From Bradyrhizobium sp. CIAT3101 (lineage in GTDB: Bacteria > Pseudomonadota > Alphaproteobacteria > Rhizobiales > Xanthobacteraceae), in NCBI RefSeq assembly GCF_029714945.1, contig NZ_CP121634.1:3493001-3557000 (forward strand): DNA of 64,000 nucleotides, read 5' to 3'. Numbering within the stretch: position 1 is the first letter of the stretch; each line of letters begins with the position of its first letter. Shown here piece by piece: positions 41,461 through 50,321 of the stretch. The notes under the pieces were generated by a model, which had not been told where the DNA came from, did no database searches, and saw only the letters and a list, made by a program, of their open reading frames with translations. Made by a program: the position numbers and the translations under genes.

Positions 41461-41817
41461 ATGTTGCGCAAGACGATCATGGCCGCACTGGCCATCGCAG
41501 CGGTCGGACTCGCAGCGCCCCAGGCGGCGCAGGCGAGAGGCGGCTTTGGCGGAGGCGGCCATTGGGGCGGTGGCGGTGGTTGGGGACACGGTGGCTGGCA
41601 CGGCGGCGGCTTCTGGCCGGGTGTCGCAATCGGCGCCGGCATCGCAGGCGCCGGCTATTACGGTGCCTATGGCTACGGCTACCCGTACTACGGCGATCCC
41701 TATTATTACGGCGCTGGCTACGACGATGGCGGCTATGGCGCGCAGTGCTATCTCGTGCGGAAGCGCGTCATGACGCAGTCGGGCTGGCGCGTTCGTCGCG
41801 CGCAGGTCTGCGAATAG
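41461..41817 (+). CDS. Exported Gly/Tyr-rich protein
   Basis: Protein of 118 residues: signal peptide (MLRKTIMAALAIAAVGLAA, cleaved near residue 25), a glycine-rich stretch with His and Trp (GGFGGGGHWGGGGGWGHGG), a Tyr-rich stretch (YGYPYYGDPYYYGAGY) and a C terminus QCYLVRKRVMTQSGWRVRRA with two Cys. The ATG at 41461 has GGAGG upstream. The C-terminal pattern is common in small exported proteins of Bradyrhizobium; role unknown, perhaps envelope-associated. Confidence 0.75.
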   Translation: MLRKTIMAALAIAAVGLAAPQAAQARGGFGGGGHWGGGGGWGHGGWHGGGFWPGVAIGAGIAGAGYYGAYGYGYPYYGDPYYYGAGYDDGGYGAQCYLVRKRVMTQSGWRVRRAQVCE

Positions 41818-41865
41818 AGGTTGCGAGGAGTGTGGGGGCCTGGCCGAGGCATCAGAATACCGCGG

Positions 41866-41911
41866 CAGTAAAAAACAAGGCCGTTGACGCAGTATACCGT
41901 CAACGACCTTG
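41866..41911 (-). terminator. Rho-independent terminator on minus strand
   Basis: CAAGGCCGTTGACG and CGTCAACGACCTTG pair with one mismatch around an 8-nt loop; on the minus strand the hairpin is followed by TTGTTTTTTAC. It probably ends transcription of the coiled-coil protein gene at 42036-42530, 125 nt after its stop. Confidence 0.7.
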
Positions 41912-42035
41912 CCAGCCCCGGATATTAAAATCGGCTCACGCCATCCGGTATGGGCGAGCATCGCGCGGAATCATACGGATGAATGTGATCCAGTTCACAA
42001 GTAGCGAAAATAAAAGGCGGCGGCCCCGGATCGAA

Positions 42036-42530
42036 TCAGCCGCGTGAGCGTTTGCGGGCGCTGGCATGGACGCGGTGACGCACCGGTTTCTTCCGGGTAA
42101 CCGAGGGCGTATCCGCCTCGGTGGAGCGCACGCTGGCAAAGGATTGCCGCAGACCGTCGATCGATTCGTTCAAGCTGGCGACCTGGTCCGACAGGCGCTT
42201 GGTGTCGGCCTGCTGCGAGGCGAGCAGCTTCTTCATGGTCAAAAGCTGGTCCTGCACCACCTGAAGCTGGTCGATCGATTCCTGTTGGGTCGCCTCCAGT
42301 CCCCTGGTCTTCTCGACGAGCTGCTCGGAGGCCTGCGCCGTGCGCGCCTGAAGCTGCCGCGAGGCGACCACCCGGTCGGTCTCGGGCGCAACGCCGTTAT
42401 AGGCGCGCCAGACCGCGATCGAGGTGACGCCGGCGATCAGCAGCACCAGCGCTGCGGCCGTCAGCGCGATCGGCTGGCCACCGAGACGGAGAAACGGATT
42501 GGACGGTGTGTCCTCTGCGAGATCGAGCAT
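42036..42530 (-). CDS. Membrane-anchored coiled-coil protein of unknown function
   Basis: Protein of 164 residues: one membrane helix near 20-40 (IALTAAALVLLIAGVTSIAV), then a long helical region with heptad-like spacing (ASEQLVEKTRGLEATQQESI and so on to about 135) and a very basic C terminus (RKKPVRHRVHASARKRSRG). The coiled coil would lie in the periplasm or cytoplasm depending on orientation. The ATG at 42530 is chosen because the membrane helix follows shortly. No family recognised. Confidence 0.75.
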   Translation of the reverse strand: MLDLAEDTPSNPFLRLGGQPIALTAAALVLLIAGVTSIAVWRAYNGVAPETDRVVASRQLQARTAQASEQLVEKTRGLEATQQESIDQLQVVQDQLLTMKKLLASQQADTKRLSDQVASLNESIDGLRQSFASVRSTEADTPSVTRKKPVRHRVHASARKRSRG

Positions 42531-42778
42531 CGCTGACAAAACCCAAATTGAAACTTGGTGCGTGGCGAAGAGCGGCAGCACAAGAACGCAGAACAAGGCG
42601 GCCGGGGCGTCCCGAAAGCGTTACAGTTCAGCAACAAATGGGACGAAAAGGTGGCCGCAGGCGGAAAAAGCGCAATTCGCCCAAGGCCGCGGCTCCGGCG
42701 GGCGCGGCCCGCAGGCCTAAAAGAAGTCGCCGTCCGGGCCGAATTCGGGATGAGCGAGAGTATCAGGGTACAGGAAGC

Positions 42779-43510
42779 TCACGGCTGAAACGGCGCAAAC
42801 GGGCCTGAATAGGTTTTCGAACGCGGCGCCGCGTAGGGGCCTAATCGGGAGGTCGTCAGCCCAAGCCGCACCAGTCCCTCGGCCAGCGTCACCGCGGCCG
42901 CGACGCCGTCGACCACCGGCAGACCGTGGGTGGCCGAGAGCTCGGTGGCAAGATCGGCCATGCCGGCGCACCCCAGCACAATGGCCTCGGCGCGGTCGTC
43001 GCGGATCGCGGCGGTGATTTCCGCTGAGATTTTACCGAGGGCGTCCGCGCTGCGGTCCTCGAGCGCGAGCACGGGGACCTCGGCGGCGCGCACGCGGGCG
43101 CAGCGCTCGGCGAGGCCGTACTTCCGCAAATTATGCTCGATCGGCACGATGGAGACACCGAGCGTCGTCACCACCGCAAAGCGCGCCGCGACCAGGCTCG
43201 CGACATGGAAGCCGGCCTCGCCAATGCCGATCACCGGCGCTCTGGCCGCCGCACGTGCCGCGTCGAGACCGGTGTCGTCAAAGCAGGCGATGATATGCGC
43301 GTCCGCGCCGTCGCGGTCGGCCTCGCGGATGCAGCCGAGCATGCCGGGGACGGCGAAGGCCTCGTCGTAAAATCCTTCGATCGAGACCGGTCCCATCGCG
43401 GGCTGGCGTGCATCGATCACGGTGTCGGCCAGCGCGATCGCGCGCGCAGCCGCGGCGATCTTCGCCGTCATCGTGGCGGTGGTGTTGGGATTGACGACGT
43501 GCAGCCGCAT
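42779..43510 (-). CDS. Asp/Glu/hydantoin racemase family protein
   Basis: Protein of 243 residues with the two catalytic cysteines of cofactor-independent racemases: C76 in IIACFDDTG and C181 in VLGCAGMADL. The N terminus MRLHVVNPNTTATMT is typical of hydantoin racemases, where NPN contacts substrate. It lies 5 nt downstream of the ABC permease gene and is the last gene of a five-gene operon. The enzyme probably inverts an amino acid or hydantoin that the transporter imports; the exact compound is unknown. Confidence 0.9.
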   Translation of the reverse strand: MRLHVVNPNTTATMTAKIAAAARAIALADTVIDARQPAMGPVSIEGFYDEAFAVPGMLGCIREADRDGADAHIIACFDDTGLDAARAAARAPVIGIGEAGFHVASLVAARFAVVTTLGVSIVPIEHNLRKYGLAERCARVRAAEVPVLALEDRSADALGKISAEITAAIRDDRAEAIVLGCAGMADLATELSATHGLPVVDGVAAAVTLAEGLVRLGLTTSRLGPYAAPRSKTYSGPFAPFQP

Positions 43511-43515
43511 CGCGA

Positions 43516-44394
43516 TCAGACAAGTCCTTTGCCGGCGTCCGAACCCTTGGCCGCCTGCCGCTTGTTGAGCATGTGGATGGTGCCGAGCGCAAGCGTGATC
43601 ACCGCAAAGGACACTGCGGAGATGATGGTGCCGAGCGCGTAGATGTCCGGGTTCGTCACCGTCGTGGTGAGGCCCTGGAGATCGAGTGGCAGTGTATTCA
43701 CCGCGCCGATCGCCTGGCTGGAGCGCGCCAGCTCGTCCCAGGACAGCGTGAAGCCGAACAGGCCGATGCCGATCACCGAGGGCAGGATGATCGGCAGCAC
43801 GACATGGCGGAACGCCTGCCACGGCGTCGCACCCAGATCGCGCGCGGCTTCCTCGAGGCGCGGGTCGAAGCGGTTGAAGATCGCGAACATGATGAGCAGG
43901 CCGAACGGCAGCGTCCAGGTCAGATGCGCGCCGAGCCCGGAGGTGAGCAGGCCCATCGAGGTCTCGAAATTCTCGTTCCAATGCGCCTTGATCAAATCGT
44001 CGACGATGCGGAATTCGAGCGAGATCCCGAGCGAGGTGATGATCGAGGGCACGATCAGGCTCGCGATCGCCGAGTAGAACAGTATGCTTTGCGCCTTGAA
44101 TTTTCTGCGGAAGGCCATGCCGGCGGCGACCGACAGCACGACGGTGACCGCCATCACGATGACGCCGAGCAGCAGCGAGCGGCGGAAGGCCGCGCCGAGA
44201 TCGACGATGCCGGTGCCCTGGAACAGCTTTGTCAGCCAGTAGGTCGATACGCCGTTCATCGGGAAGGTGAGGCCGCCTTGCGGTCCCTGGAACGACAGCA
44301 CGTAGATCGCGATCATCGGCCCGTAGAGAAACAGCACATAGGCCGCGAAGAAGATCGCAAGCACGTAGAACGAGCGCGGGCGTCCTTCCTTCAT
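43516..44394 (-). CDS. ABC transporter permease (PotC-like)
   Basis: Inner-membrane permease of 292 residues with about six helices. The EAA loop is EEAARDLGATPWQAFRHVVL near residues 190-210. The type is that of spermidine/putrescine or iron/opine importers (family 1 binding proteins). It lies 3 nt after the PotB-like gene and 5 nt before the racemase gene. Confidence 0.9.
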   Translation of the reverse strand: MKEGRPRSFYVLAIFFAAYVLFLYGPMIAIYVLSFQGPQGGLTFPMNGVSTYWLTKLFQGTGIVDLGAAFRRSLLLGVIVMAVTVVLSVAAGMAFRRKFKAQSILFYSAIASLIVPSIITSLGISLEFRIVDDLIKAHWNENFETSMGLLTSGLGAHLTWTLPFGLLIMFAIFNRFDPRLEEAARDLGATPWQAFRHVVLPIILPSVIGIGLFGFTLSWDELARSSQAIGAVNTLPLDLQGLTTTVTNPDIYALGTIISAVSFAVITLALGTIHMLNKRQAAKGSDAGKGLV

Positions 44395-44397
44395 CGC

Positions 44398-45357
44398 CTA
44401 CAGCTCCTTCTTGATGTCGACGATGCGCGACATCATGGTGATGATCAGGAAGGTGATGACGAGCAGGATCACCGCATTGGCGGCCGCGGCCGGGAATTGC
44501 AGCGCGTTCACCCGCGTCTCGATGATCTTGCCGGCCGCCGCGATCTGCTGGCCGCCCATCACGCCGATGGTGATGAAGTCGCCCATCACGATGGTGATCA
44601 CGAAGATCGACCCGATCACGATGCCGGGCTTGGCGAGCGGAATGATGACGTTGACCAGCGTCTGGAAGCCGGTGGCGCCAGCGTCATAGGCTGCTTCGAT
44701 CAACGACTTGTCGATGCGGATCATCGAATTGAAGATCGGCACCACCATGAAGAAGGTGAAAAGATGAACCAGCGCCAGCACCACGGAGAATTCGGAGAAT
44801 AGCAGCCATTCGATCGGCTGGCCGATCAGGCCCGTTTTCATCAGGCCCGAGTTCACCAGGCCATTGCGCCCGAGCAGCGGGATCCAGGCGATCATGCGGA
44901 TGACGTTGGAGGTCCAGAACGGGATCGTGCAGAGCAGCGACAGTCCCATCTGCCAGGTCTTGGACTTGATGTGGAAGGCGAGGAAATAGGCGACCCAGAA
45001 GCCGATGAAGAGCGTGATGGCCCAGACCAGGAAGCACAGCTTCAGCGTCTTCAGATAGGTCTTGGCGATGGTGCAGAGATCGGGGAGCTGCGCGATGCAG
45101 CCTTCGAACGTATCGGTGTAGCCGCGGCCGGAGAAGGCGGGCAGCAATTGATATTCGTTGTAGTCCCAGAACGAGACGATGACGACGAAGACGAGCGGGA
45201 TCAGGAAGAAGGCGAGAAACACCAGCATCATCGGCCCGGCCTGCAGCCAGGAGACGAAGGAGGGCGACAGGCGCGCCGCTTTCGCAGCGCGCCCAGTCTC
45301 GGATCCCCGGACAACGTCCGGGGATGCCTGTTGCAGGATGTCTTCCGACGTATCCAT
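44398..45357 (-). CDS. ABC transporter permease (PotB-like)
   Basis: Inner-membrane permease of 319 residues. The long N-terminal cytoplasmic segment (about 35 residues) precedes the first helix (GPMMLVFLAFFLIPLVFVVI). The EAA-type loop is DKSLIEAAYDAGATGFQTL near 215-235. The ATG overlaps the stop of the binding-protein gene (TGATG), so translation is coupled. A periplasmic loop with Cys (EGCIAQLPDLCTI) may form a disulfide. Confidence 0.9.
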   Translation of the reverse strand: MDTSEDILQQASPDVVRGSETGRAAKAARLSPSFVSWLQAGPMMLVFLAFFLIPLVFVVIVSFWDYNEYQLLPAFSGRGYTDTFEGCIAQLPDLCTIAKTYLKTLKLCFLVWAITLFIGFWVAYFLAFHIKSKTWQMGLSLLCTIPFWTSNVIRMIAWIPLLGRNGLVNSGLMKTGLIGQPIEWLLFSEFSVVLALVHLFTFFMVVPIFNSMIRIDKSLIEAAYDAGATGFQTLVNVIIPLAKPGIVIGSIFVITIVMGDFITIGVMGGQQIAAAGKIIETRVNALQFPAAAANAVILLVITFLIITMMSRIVDIKKEL

Positions 45358-46646
45358 CACGCGGCGATGAACTCGTTCCACTTGCGGACCATGTAGTCGT
45401 TCTCGTCCATCACGGCGTTCCAGCAGGCGACGCCGCCCATGCGGTCCTCGTAGGAGCCGCCGTCACGCACCGCGCCGGCCTTCTCCAGCAGCGAGCCGTC
45501 GGGCGCCTTGATGTCCTTCTCGGCCGGCTTGCCTTCCATCCAGTAGGCCCACTCGTAGGGCTCCATGTTCGCCTTCGCGGTCGAGAGCACTGCCGAGTAA
45601 TAGCCCTGGCGGTTGAGATAGGCGCCGGCATAGCCGGACAAGAACCAGTTCACGAACTCATAGGCCCAGTCGAGTTTCTGACCCGAGACGCCCTTGGAGA
45701 CGCAGAAGCCGGAAGCCCAGGAGCGATAACCTTCCTTGAGCGGCTGGAAGGTGCAGGCGATGCCCATCGAACGCACCTTGGTCACCGCGGGCGACCACAT
45801 CGACTGGATCACCGTTTCGCCCGAGGCCATCAGGTTGACGCTCTCGTTGAAGTCCTTCCAGAACGCGCGGAACTGGCCGGCCTTCTTGGCCTCGGTCATC
45901 ACCTTCATGGTGAGATCGATCTCTTCCTTGGTCATGTTGCCCTTGTCGGCATATTTGTACTTGCCGGTGGCTTCCACGACCATCGCGGCATCCATGATGC
46001 CGATCGAGGGGATGTTGAGGATCGAGGCCTTGCCCTTGAACTCGGGGTTGAGCAGTTCAGCCCAGGAGTTGATCGGGCGCTTGATGATGTCGGGGCGGAT
46101 GCCGAGCGTGTCGGCGTTGTAGACGGTCGGAATCAGCGTGACGAACTCGGTCGCCGACGTCGCGAACTTCTTGGAGTCCTTGCCTTCGAGGTACAGCACC
46201 TTCCAAGGCGCGGTGCCCTGGCCGCCGATCTTCTTGCCGCCGGGCGTCTCGCCCTTGGTGAAGACCGGTGTGATGTTGTCGAATTCCTTAATCTTCTTGG
46301 CGTCGAGGGCAAGGATGTTGCCCGACGGCACGATCTTCTTCAGCGAGAAATATTCGGTATCCAGCACGTCGAAGGAGTTCGGCTGGGTCATCACGCGCTT
46401 GGTGACGTCGTCGGTGGTCGCGGTGATGTATTCGATCTTGATGCCGGTGTCTTTCAGGCACTGCTTGGAGATGTCGTCGCCCTCGTTCACGGCGGTGCCG
46501 AGATAGCGCAGCACCTTCGGCTCGGCCGACATCACGTAAGGGAAGCCGGTGATGGCGCCGGAGCCGGCGGCAAGGCCGGCGAGACCTGCGGTGCTCTTGA
46601 GTAGCGTGCGGCGGCTGACGCCGGTCTTCTTGGTGGTCTCAGTCAT
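45357..46646 (-). CDS. ABC transporter substrate-binding protein, family 1, Tat-exported
   Basis: Periplasmic binding protein of 429 residues with a twin-arginine signal (SRRTLLKSTAGLAGLAAGSG, about 11-30), then the family 1 pattern seen in PotD-like proteins: YNADTLGIRPD, SWAELLNPEFKGKASILN and later GYRSWASGFCVSKG. The Tat signal means export in folded form. The ATG at 46646 has GAGGAG upstream. Its ligand is not known; polyamine, opine or other amines are possible, with the racemase pointing to a chiral compound. Confidence 0.9.
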   Translation of the reverse strand: MTETTKKTGVSRRTLLKSTAGLAGLAAGSGAITGFPYVMSAEPKVLRYLGTAVNEGDDISKQCLKDTGIKIEYITATTDDVTKRVMTQPNSFDVLDTEYFSLKKIVPSGNILALDAKKIKEFDNITPVFTKGETPGGKKIGGQGTAPWKVLYLEGKDSKKFATSATEFVTLIPTVYNADTLGIRPDIIKRPINSWAELLNPEFKGKASILNIPSIGIMDAAMVVEATGKYKYADKGNMTKEEIDLTMKVMTEAKKAGQFRAFWKDFNESVNLMASGETVIQSMWSPAVTKVRSMGIACTFQPLKEGYRSWASGFCVSKGVSGQKLDWAYEFVNWFLSGYAGAYLNRQGYYSAVLSTAKANMEPYEWAYWMEGKPAEKDIKAPDGSLLEKAGAVRDGGSYEDRMGGVACWNAVMDENDYMVRKWNEFIAA

Positions 46647-46689
46647 TCCAGTCACTCCTCTGTGTTGCGCATTTTCTATGATGACGGCG

Positions 46690-47676
46690 CTATTGCAGAC
46701 GTTGCGCCTTGGCGGGATCCCAGGTGGCCAGCACGCGGTCGCCCGGACGGAACGGGTGGACGTCGAAGGTGGCCTCGGGAACATGGGAGAACAGGGCGGT
46801 GCCATCGTCGAGCGTGAGCGAGACGGCGACGTAGGAGCCCTGGTACTCGGTCTGGGTCAGCAGCGCCGGTGCGCCGAACGCGCCGTCAGTGACCGGCTTG
46901 ATGCCGAGCTGATCGGCGCGCACGGCGATGAGCTTGCCGGCGTCGCTGAGGACGTTGTGGCCGCCGATGAAGCGGGCCACAAATTCGGTGCGGGGATGAT
47001 GGAAGATGTCGCGGGCGGTGCCCTGCTGCTCGATCCTGCCCTGGTTCATCACCACGATGTGGTCGGCGAGCGCCATTGCCTCTTCCTGGCCGTGGGTGAC
47101 CTGGATGAAGCTGATGCCGAGCTCGCGCTGCAGCCGCTTCAGCTCGCCGCGCATCCTCACCCGCAGGAACGGATCGAGTGCGGACAGCGGCTCGTCGAGC
47201 AGCAGAATCTGCGGCTCGGTGATCAGGGCGCGCGCGAGCGCGACGCGTTGCTGCTGGCCGCCGGAGAGCTGAGCCGGCAGGCGGCCGGCGTAAGGGCTCA
47301 TCGCCACCAGCTCCAGCAATTCGCCGGCCCGTTTGTGCCGCGTCGCGCGGTCGACGCCGCGCATTTTCAGGGCAAACGCAACATTGTCGAGCACGCTCAG
47401 ATGCGGAAACAGCGCGTAGGACTGGAACATCATCGCCGTGCCGCGCTTGGCGGGCTCGAGGTCGGTGACGTTCTGCGCGCCCAGGATGATGTCGCCATCG
47501 CTGACGGCTTCGTGGCCCGCGATCATCCGCAAAGTCGAGGTTTTTCCGCATCCGGACGGTCCGAGCAGACAGCAATAGGTGCCGGCGGGGATCTTCAGAT
47601 TGACTGTGTCGACCGCCAGCGTCGTGTCGTAGCGCTTGGTGACGGCGACCAGTTCGAGAGCGGCAGGAGTGGCCAT
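46690..47676 (-). CDS. ABC transporter ATP-binding protein (PotA-like)
   Basis: ATPase of 328 residues with a C-terminal regulatory TOBE-type domain. Walker A is GPSGCGKTST near 39-48, signature [15 protein letters not shown] near 135, Walker B LLLDEPLSALDPFLRVRMR. The C-terminal part (FIGGHNVLSDAGKLIAVRAD) is the TOBE region. It is the first gene of the operon running leftwards to the racemase, divergent from the GntR gene. Confidence 0.92.
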   Translation of the reverse strand: MATPAALELVAVTKRYDTTLAVDTVNLKIPAGTYCCLLGPSGCGKTSTLRMIAGHEAVSDGDIILGAQNVTDLEPAKRGTAMMFQSYALFPHLSVLDNVAFALKMRGVDRATRHKRAGELLELVAMSPYAGRLPAQLSGGQQQRVALARALITEPQILLLDEPLSALDPFLRVRMRGELKRLQRELGISFIQVTHGQEEAMALADHIVVMNQGRIEQQGTARDIFHHPRTEFVARFIGGHNVLSDAGKLIAVRADQLGIKPVTDGAFGAPALLTQTEYQGSYVAVSLTLDDGTALFSHVPEATFDVHPFRPGDRVLATWDPAKAQRLQ

Positions 47677-47846
47677 GGTGTGTCCGAAGGAGGGGCGGTG
47701 CTCCGCGTCTCTCCGCAAGGTCCGTGCCAACCGCCCTTGGCCGGCCGAATCTTAGAACTGTGCAGTGGAGTCAAATCGTTAGATCGAATCCAGCAGCGCT
47801 GCGCGACCTGCCGCGCGGGCGATAGTATGCACACAAAATGGGCGAA

Positions 47847-47877
47847 GATTGTATAAAGTTTCGCCTGTGATTGGATA
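47847..47877. promoter_or_regulatory. Candidate GntR operator region
   Basis: GATTGTATA at 47847 and GATTGGATA at 47869 are near-identical words spaced 22 bp, about two turns of helix, in the gap between the PotA-like gene and the divergent GntR gene. FCD-type GntR proteins bind short words of this type as dyads; the direct-repeat layout makes this a weak call. Confidence 0.3.
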
Positions 47878-47944
47878 CAGCTCGTCGATTACCATTCGAG
47901 ACCGAACGTCGCCGACCAAACCCTCAAACCCAACCCTCGAACGA

Positions 47945-48652
47945 ATGGCCGCCAAATCCCGCCCGAAATCCGATGCGCCCGACGTGAGCGATCGCGTCAG
48001 CCGGATCAGGGAAGGCGTGACTGCGGCGATCCTCGAGCATCGCCTGCTACCGGGCACCAAGCTCGGCGAAGACGAGATCGGCGAGATCTATGGCGCGAGC
48101 CGCACGCTGGTCCGTACCGCGCTGCAGCAGCTCGCGCATGAGGGCATCGTCAACATCGAGAAGAACCGTGGCGCCTTCGTCGCGCGCCCGACGCCTGCGG
48201 ATGCCCGCGAGGTGTTCGAAGCGCGCCGCCTGATTGAGCCCACCATCGTCGATCACGCCTGCGAAGCCGTCTCGCCCGCATGGATCAATCGTCTCCAGCA
48301 ACATCTCGCCGAAGAGCGTGAGGCGGAATTGCGCGGCGATGCGCGCGCGTCAGTTCGGCTCTCTGGCGAATTTCACCGTCTCATCGCCGAGATGAGCGGT
48401 CACAGCATCTATCTCGGCTTTCTGAAGGAGCTGATCGCGCGCTCTTCGCTGATCATCCTGCTCTATCGCCGTCACGACACGCCGGCCTGCGGCACCGATC
48501 ATCATGCGGAGATCGTCACCGCGATCCGCAAGCGCGACAAGCAGGCTGCGCGCTCGCAGATGCTGTCGCATCTGAACGAGATCGAGGCCGAGCTGTTCCT
48601 GAAGGATCCCGCCGCCGACGAGCTGCGGCTCGCCGACGTGCTGGGCGCGTAA
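47945..48652 (+). CDS. GntR family transcriptional regulator (FCD domain)
   Basis: Regulator of 235 residues: winged helix at about 15-80 with LPGTKLGEDEIGEIYGASRT and RTALQQLAHEGIVNIEKNRG, then an all-helical FCD ligand domain with conserved FHRLIAEMSGH and DHHAEIVTAIRKRD, the latter contributing metal-binding His. The ATG at 47945 is preferred because the upstream TTG start would include non-conserved sequence and the candidate operator. It is divergent from the Pot-type operon, which it most likely controls in response to an acid or amino-acid ligand. Confidence 0.92.
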   Translation: MAAKSRPKSDAPDVSDRVSRIREGVTAAILEHRLLPGTKLGEDEIGEIYGASRTLVRTALQQLAHEGIVNIEKNRGAFVARPTPADAREVFEARRLIEPTIVDHACEAVSPAWINRLQQHLAEEREAELRGDARASVRLSGEFHRLIAEMSGHSIYLGFLKELIARSSLIILLYRRHDTPACGTDHHAEIVTAIRKRDKQAARSQMLSHLNEIEAELFLKDPAADELRLADVLGA

Positions 48653-48670
48653 GCGAACCGCACCGCTCGG

Positions 48671-48880
48671 CTAGGACAGCGAAGATCCTTCGTTGCGCCT
48701 GATGATCTTCAGCACGAGTAGGACAGCGCCAATGACCAGCAGAAGGACACCGATGAACGTCGTGCCGCCGGATTCAAAGGTCACGCCGACCGCGGTCAGC
48801 AGGCATCCGATAATGATTGCGAAGAGCCCGCCGAGTTTCTTGATGAGCAGGACGGGACCGTCAGTCGTTTGTGCCACCAT
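48671..48880 (-). CDS. Small membrane protein of unknown function
   Basis: Protein of 69 residues with two hydrophobic helices (about 12-30 and 42-58) separated by TFESGGTTFIG, and a basic C terminus (KIIRRNEGSSLS). The ATG at 48880 has GAGG 6 nt upstream. It lies 18 nt from the GntR stop, converging with it. Confidence 0.7.
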   Translation of the reverse strand: MVAQTTDGPVLLIKKLGGLFAIIIGCLLTAVGVTFESGGTTFIGVLLLVIGAVLLVLKIIRRNEGSSLS

Positions 48881-49254
48881 GTTACGCCTCACCGCTTGCT
48901 GCGCGCCTTGGGCTTGAAGCCCACCGCTCGCCCCATTGATCTCCTGCCGCGCAGATCGCCCGATCGTACGCCTGTCAGCCTTGGTTGCAATCTTGCGTTG
49001 TCTGGAGGCCGCGTGCGCTGTTCGATTTTGACGAGAGTTTGATGCAAGCGAGGCAGCCTCGCTTACTCATTTGCCGAAGTTTCCCAAGCAAATGCCTCTT
49101 GAGATGTATTTCCATTGGAGGCGTATGGCTGAATTGCAGAATCGCCCTATAGTTGCAAATTGACTCTGGTGGGACAGGAGCATCAACTTACCGTCGCCCG
49201 GAGAGTTCTGGATCTGTTTCGGCAGCAGTCGAATCCGTTCCACGGAGTGGTGCA
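48881..49254. other. Intergenic region with an odd 19-bp palindrome
   Basis: This 374-nt region between the small membrane protein gene and the glutaminase gene contains AAGCGAGGC-A-GCCTCGCTT at 49046-49064 and a short hairpin TGGGCTT-GAAGCCCA near 48910. The glutaminase promoter should lie in the more A+T-rich part after 49065. No small gene with a credible ribosome binding site was seen. Confidence 0.5.
49046..49064. repeat. Perfect 19-bp palindrome
   Basis: Nine bases on each side of a central A are perfectly inverted (AAGCGAGGC/GCCTCGCTT). At about 190 bp before the glutaminase start it could be an operator; a hairpin with a 1-nt loop cannot fold well, which argues against a terminator. 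Confidence 0.5.
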
Positions 49255-50253
49255 ATGGCGTCGCATTCGGCAGTCGAAGAGCGGGAGCCGGCCTATGTCT
49301 CGACCGGCCACCTGCCGGCCCCAGACACTGTGCAGTCGCTGGTCAACGAGGCGCAGCGGCGCTTCAAATCAAATCGCGATGGCGAGAACTCGCAGGTCTA
49401 TCCGGCGCTTGCCCGGGTGCCGAGCGAGTTGTTCGGCGTCTGCGTGGTCGGCACCGGCGGGCACGTCTATGGCGCCGGCGACGTCGACTACGAATTCTCG
49501 ATCATGAGCGTGTCGAAGCCGTTCCTGTTCGCGCTGGTCTGTGAAACCATCGGGCCCGAGGAAGCGCGCGCGAAGCTCGGCGCCAACGCGACCGGTCTTC
49601 CGTTCAATTCGCTTGCCGCAATCGAGCAGGGTAGCGGCCGCACCAATCCGATGGTCAACGCCGGCGCGATCGCGACGACGAGCCTTGCGCCGGGCGCGAC
49701 TGCCGAAGCGCGGTGGTCATTCATCCACGACGGATTGTCGCGCTTTGCCGGGCGCACGCTGCCGCTCAACGAAGAGGTCTATGCGTCGGCGTCGCAGACC
49801 AATTTCCGCAACCGCAGCATCGCGCGGCTGCTGGAGAGCTACGACCGCATCTATTGCGACGCCAAGGAAGCGACTGATCTCTACACGCGGCAGTGCTCGC
49901 TCAACGTGAGCGCCCGCGATCTCGCTGTGATGGGAGCGACGTTGGCCGATGGCGGCGTCAACCCGGTCACCAAGCAGCGTGTCGTCGATGCCGAGGTCTG
50001 CCATTACGCGCTCGCCGTCATGATCACCGCCGGGCTGTATGAGACGTCGGGCGACTGGCTCTACGATATTGGGCTGCCCGGCAAGAGCGGGATCGGCGGC
50101 GGCATCGTCGCGGTGTCGCCGGGCAAGGGAGGCTTCGGCACCTTCGCGCCGCCGCTCGACGCGGCCGGCAACAGCGTGCGGGGACAGCTTGCGGCAAAAT
50201 TCCTGTCGCAGCGGCTGGGGATGGATCTGTTCGTATCGCAACCGGAACAATGA
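49255..50253 (+). CDS. glsA: Glutaminase (GlsA family)
   Basis: Enzyme of 332 residues that hydrolyses L-glutamine to glutamate and ammonia, with the serine-beta-lactamase-like fold. The nucleophile motif SVSK is at 85-88 (S85, K88); NAGAI, TNFRNRSIARLLES and KSGIGGGIVAVSPGKGGFG are family signatures. Usual length is about 305-310; the extra residues are N-terminal. The ATG at 49255 has GGAG about 9 nt upstream. Bacterial glutaminases of this type are linked to acid resistance and nitrogen release. An MFS transporter gene follows after 68 nt. Confidence 0.94.
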   Translation: MASHSAVEEREPAYVSTGHLPAPDTVQSLVNEAQRRFKSNRDGENSQVYPALARVPSELFGVCVVGTGGHVYGAGDVDYEFSIMSVSKPFLFALVCETIGPEEARAKLGANATGLPFNSLAAIEQGSGRTNPMVNAGAIATTSLAPGATAEARWSFIHDGLSRFAGRTLPLNEEVYASASQTNFRNRSIARLLESYDRIYCDAKEATDLYTRQCSLNVSARDLAVMGATLADGGVNPVTKQRVVDAEVCHYALAVMITAGLYETSGDWLYDIGLPGKSGIGGGIVAVSPGKGGFGTFAPPLDAAGNSVRGQLAAKFLSQRLGMDLFVSQPEQ

Positions 50254-50321
50254 ATGCGAAAAAAGATCGGTGGGCCCGCAGACCTGACCGATCGCAACGC
50301 TAAACAAGCCGGAGGGACGTC

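Noticed and set aside
42638..42808. Plus-strand frame for a very basic 56-residue protein (MGRKGGRRRKKRN...)
   Set aside because: No ribosome binding site, partly overlaps the racemase gene end, and lies in biased sequence; could be real but support is too weak.
43573..44802. Plus-strand frame of 409 codons opposite the Pot-type permeases
   Set aside because: Shadow frame with composition (Asp, His, Arg, Gln) typical of antisense G+C-rich DNA.
49067..49255. Minus-strand frame of 62 codons before glutaminase
   Set aside because: No ribosome binding site or recognisable features; lies in the probable promoter region.
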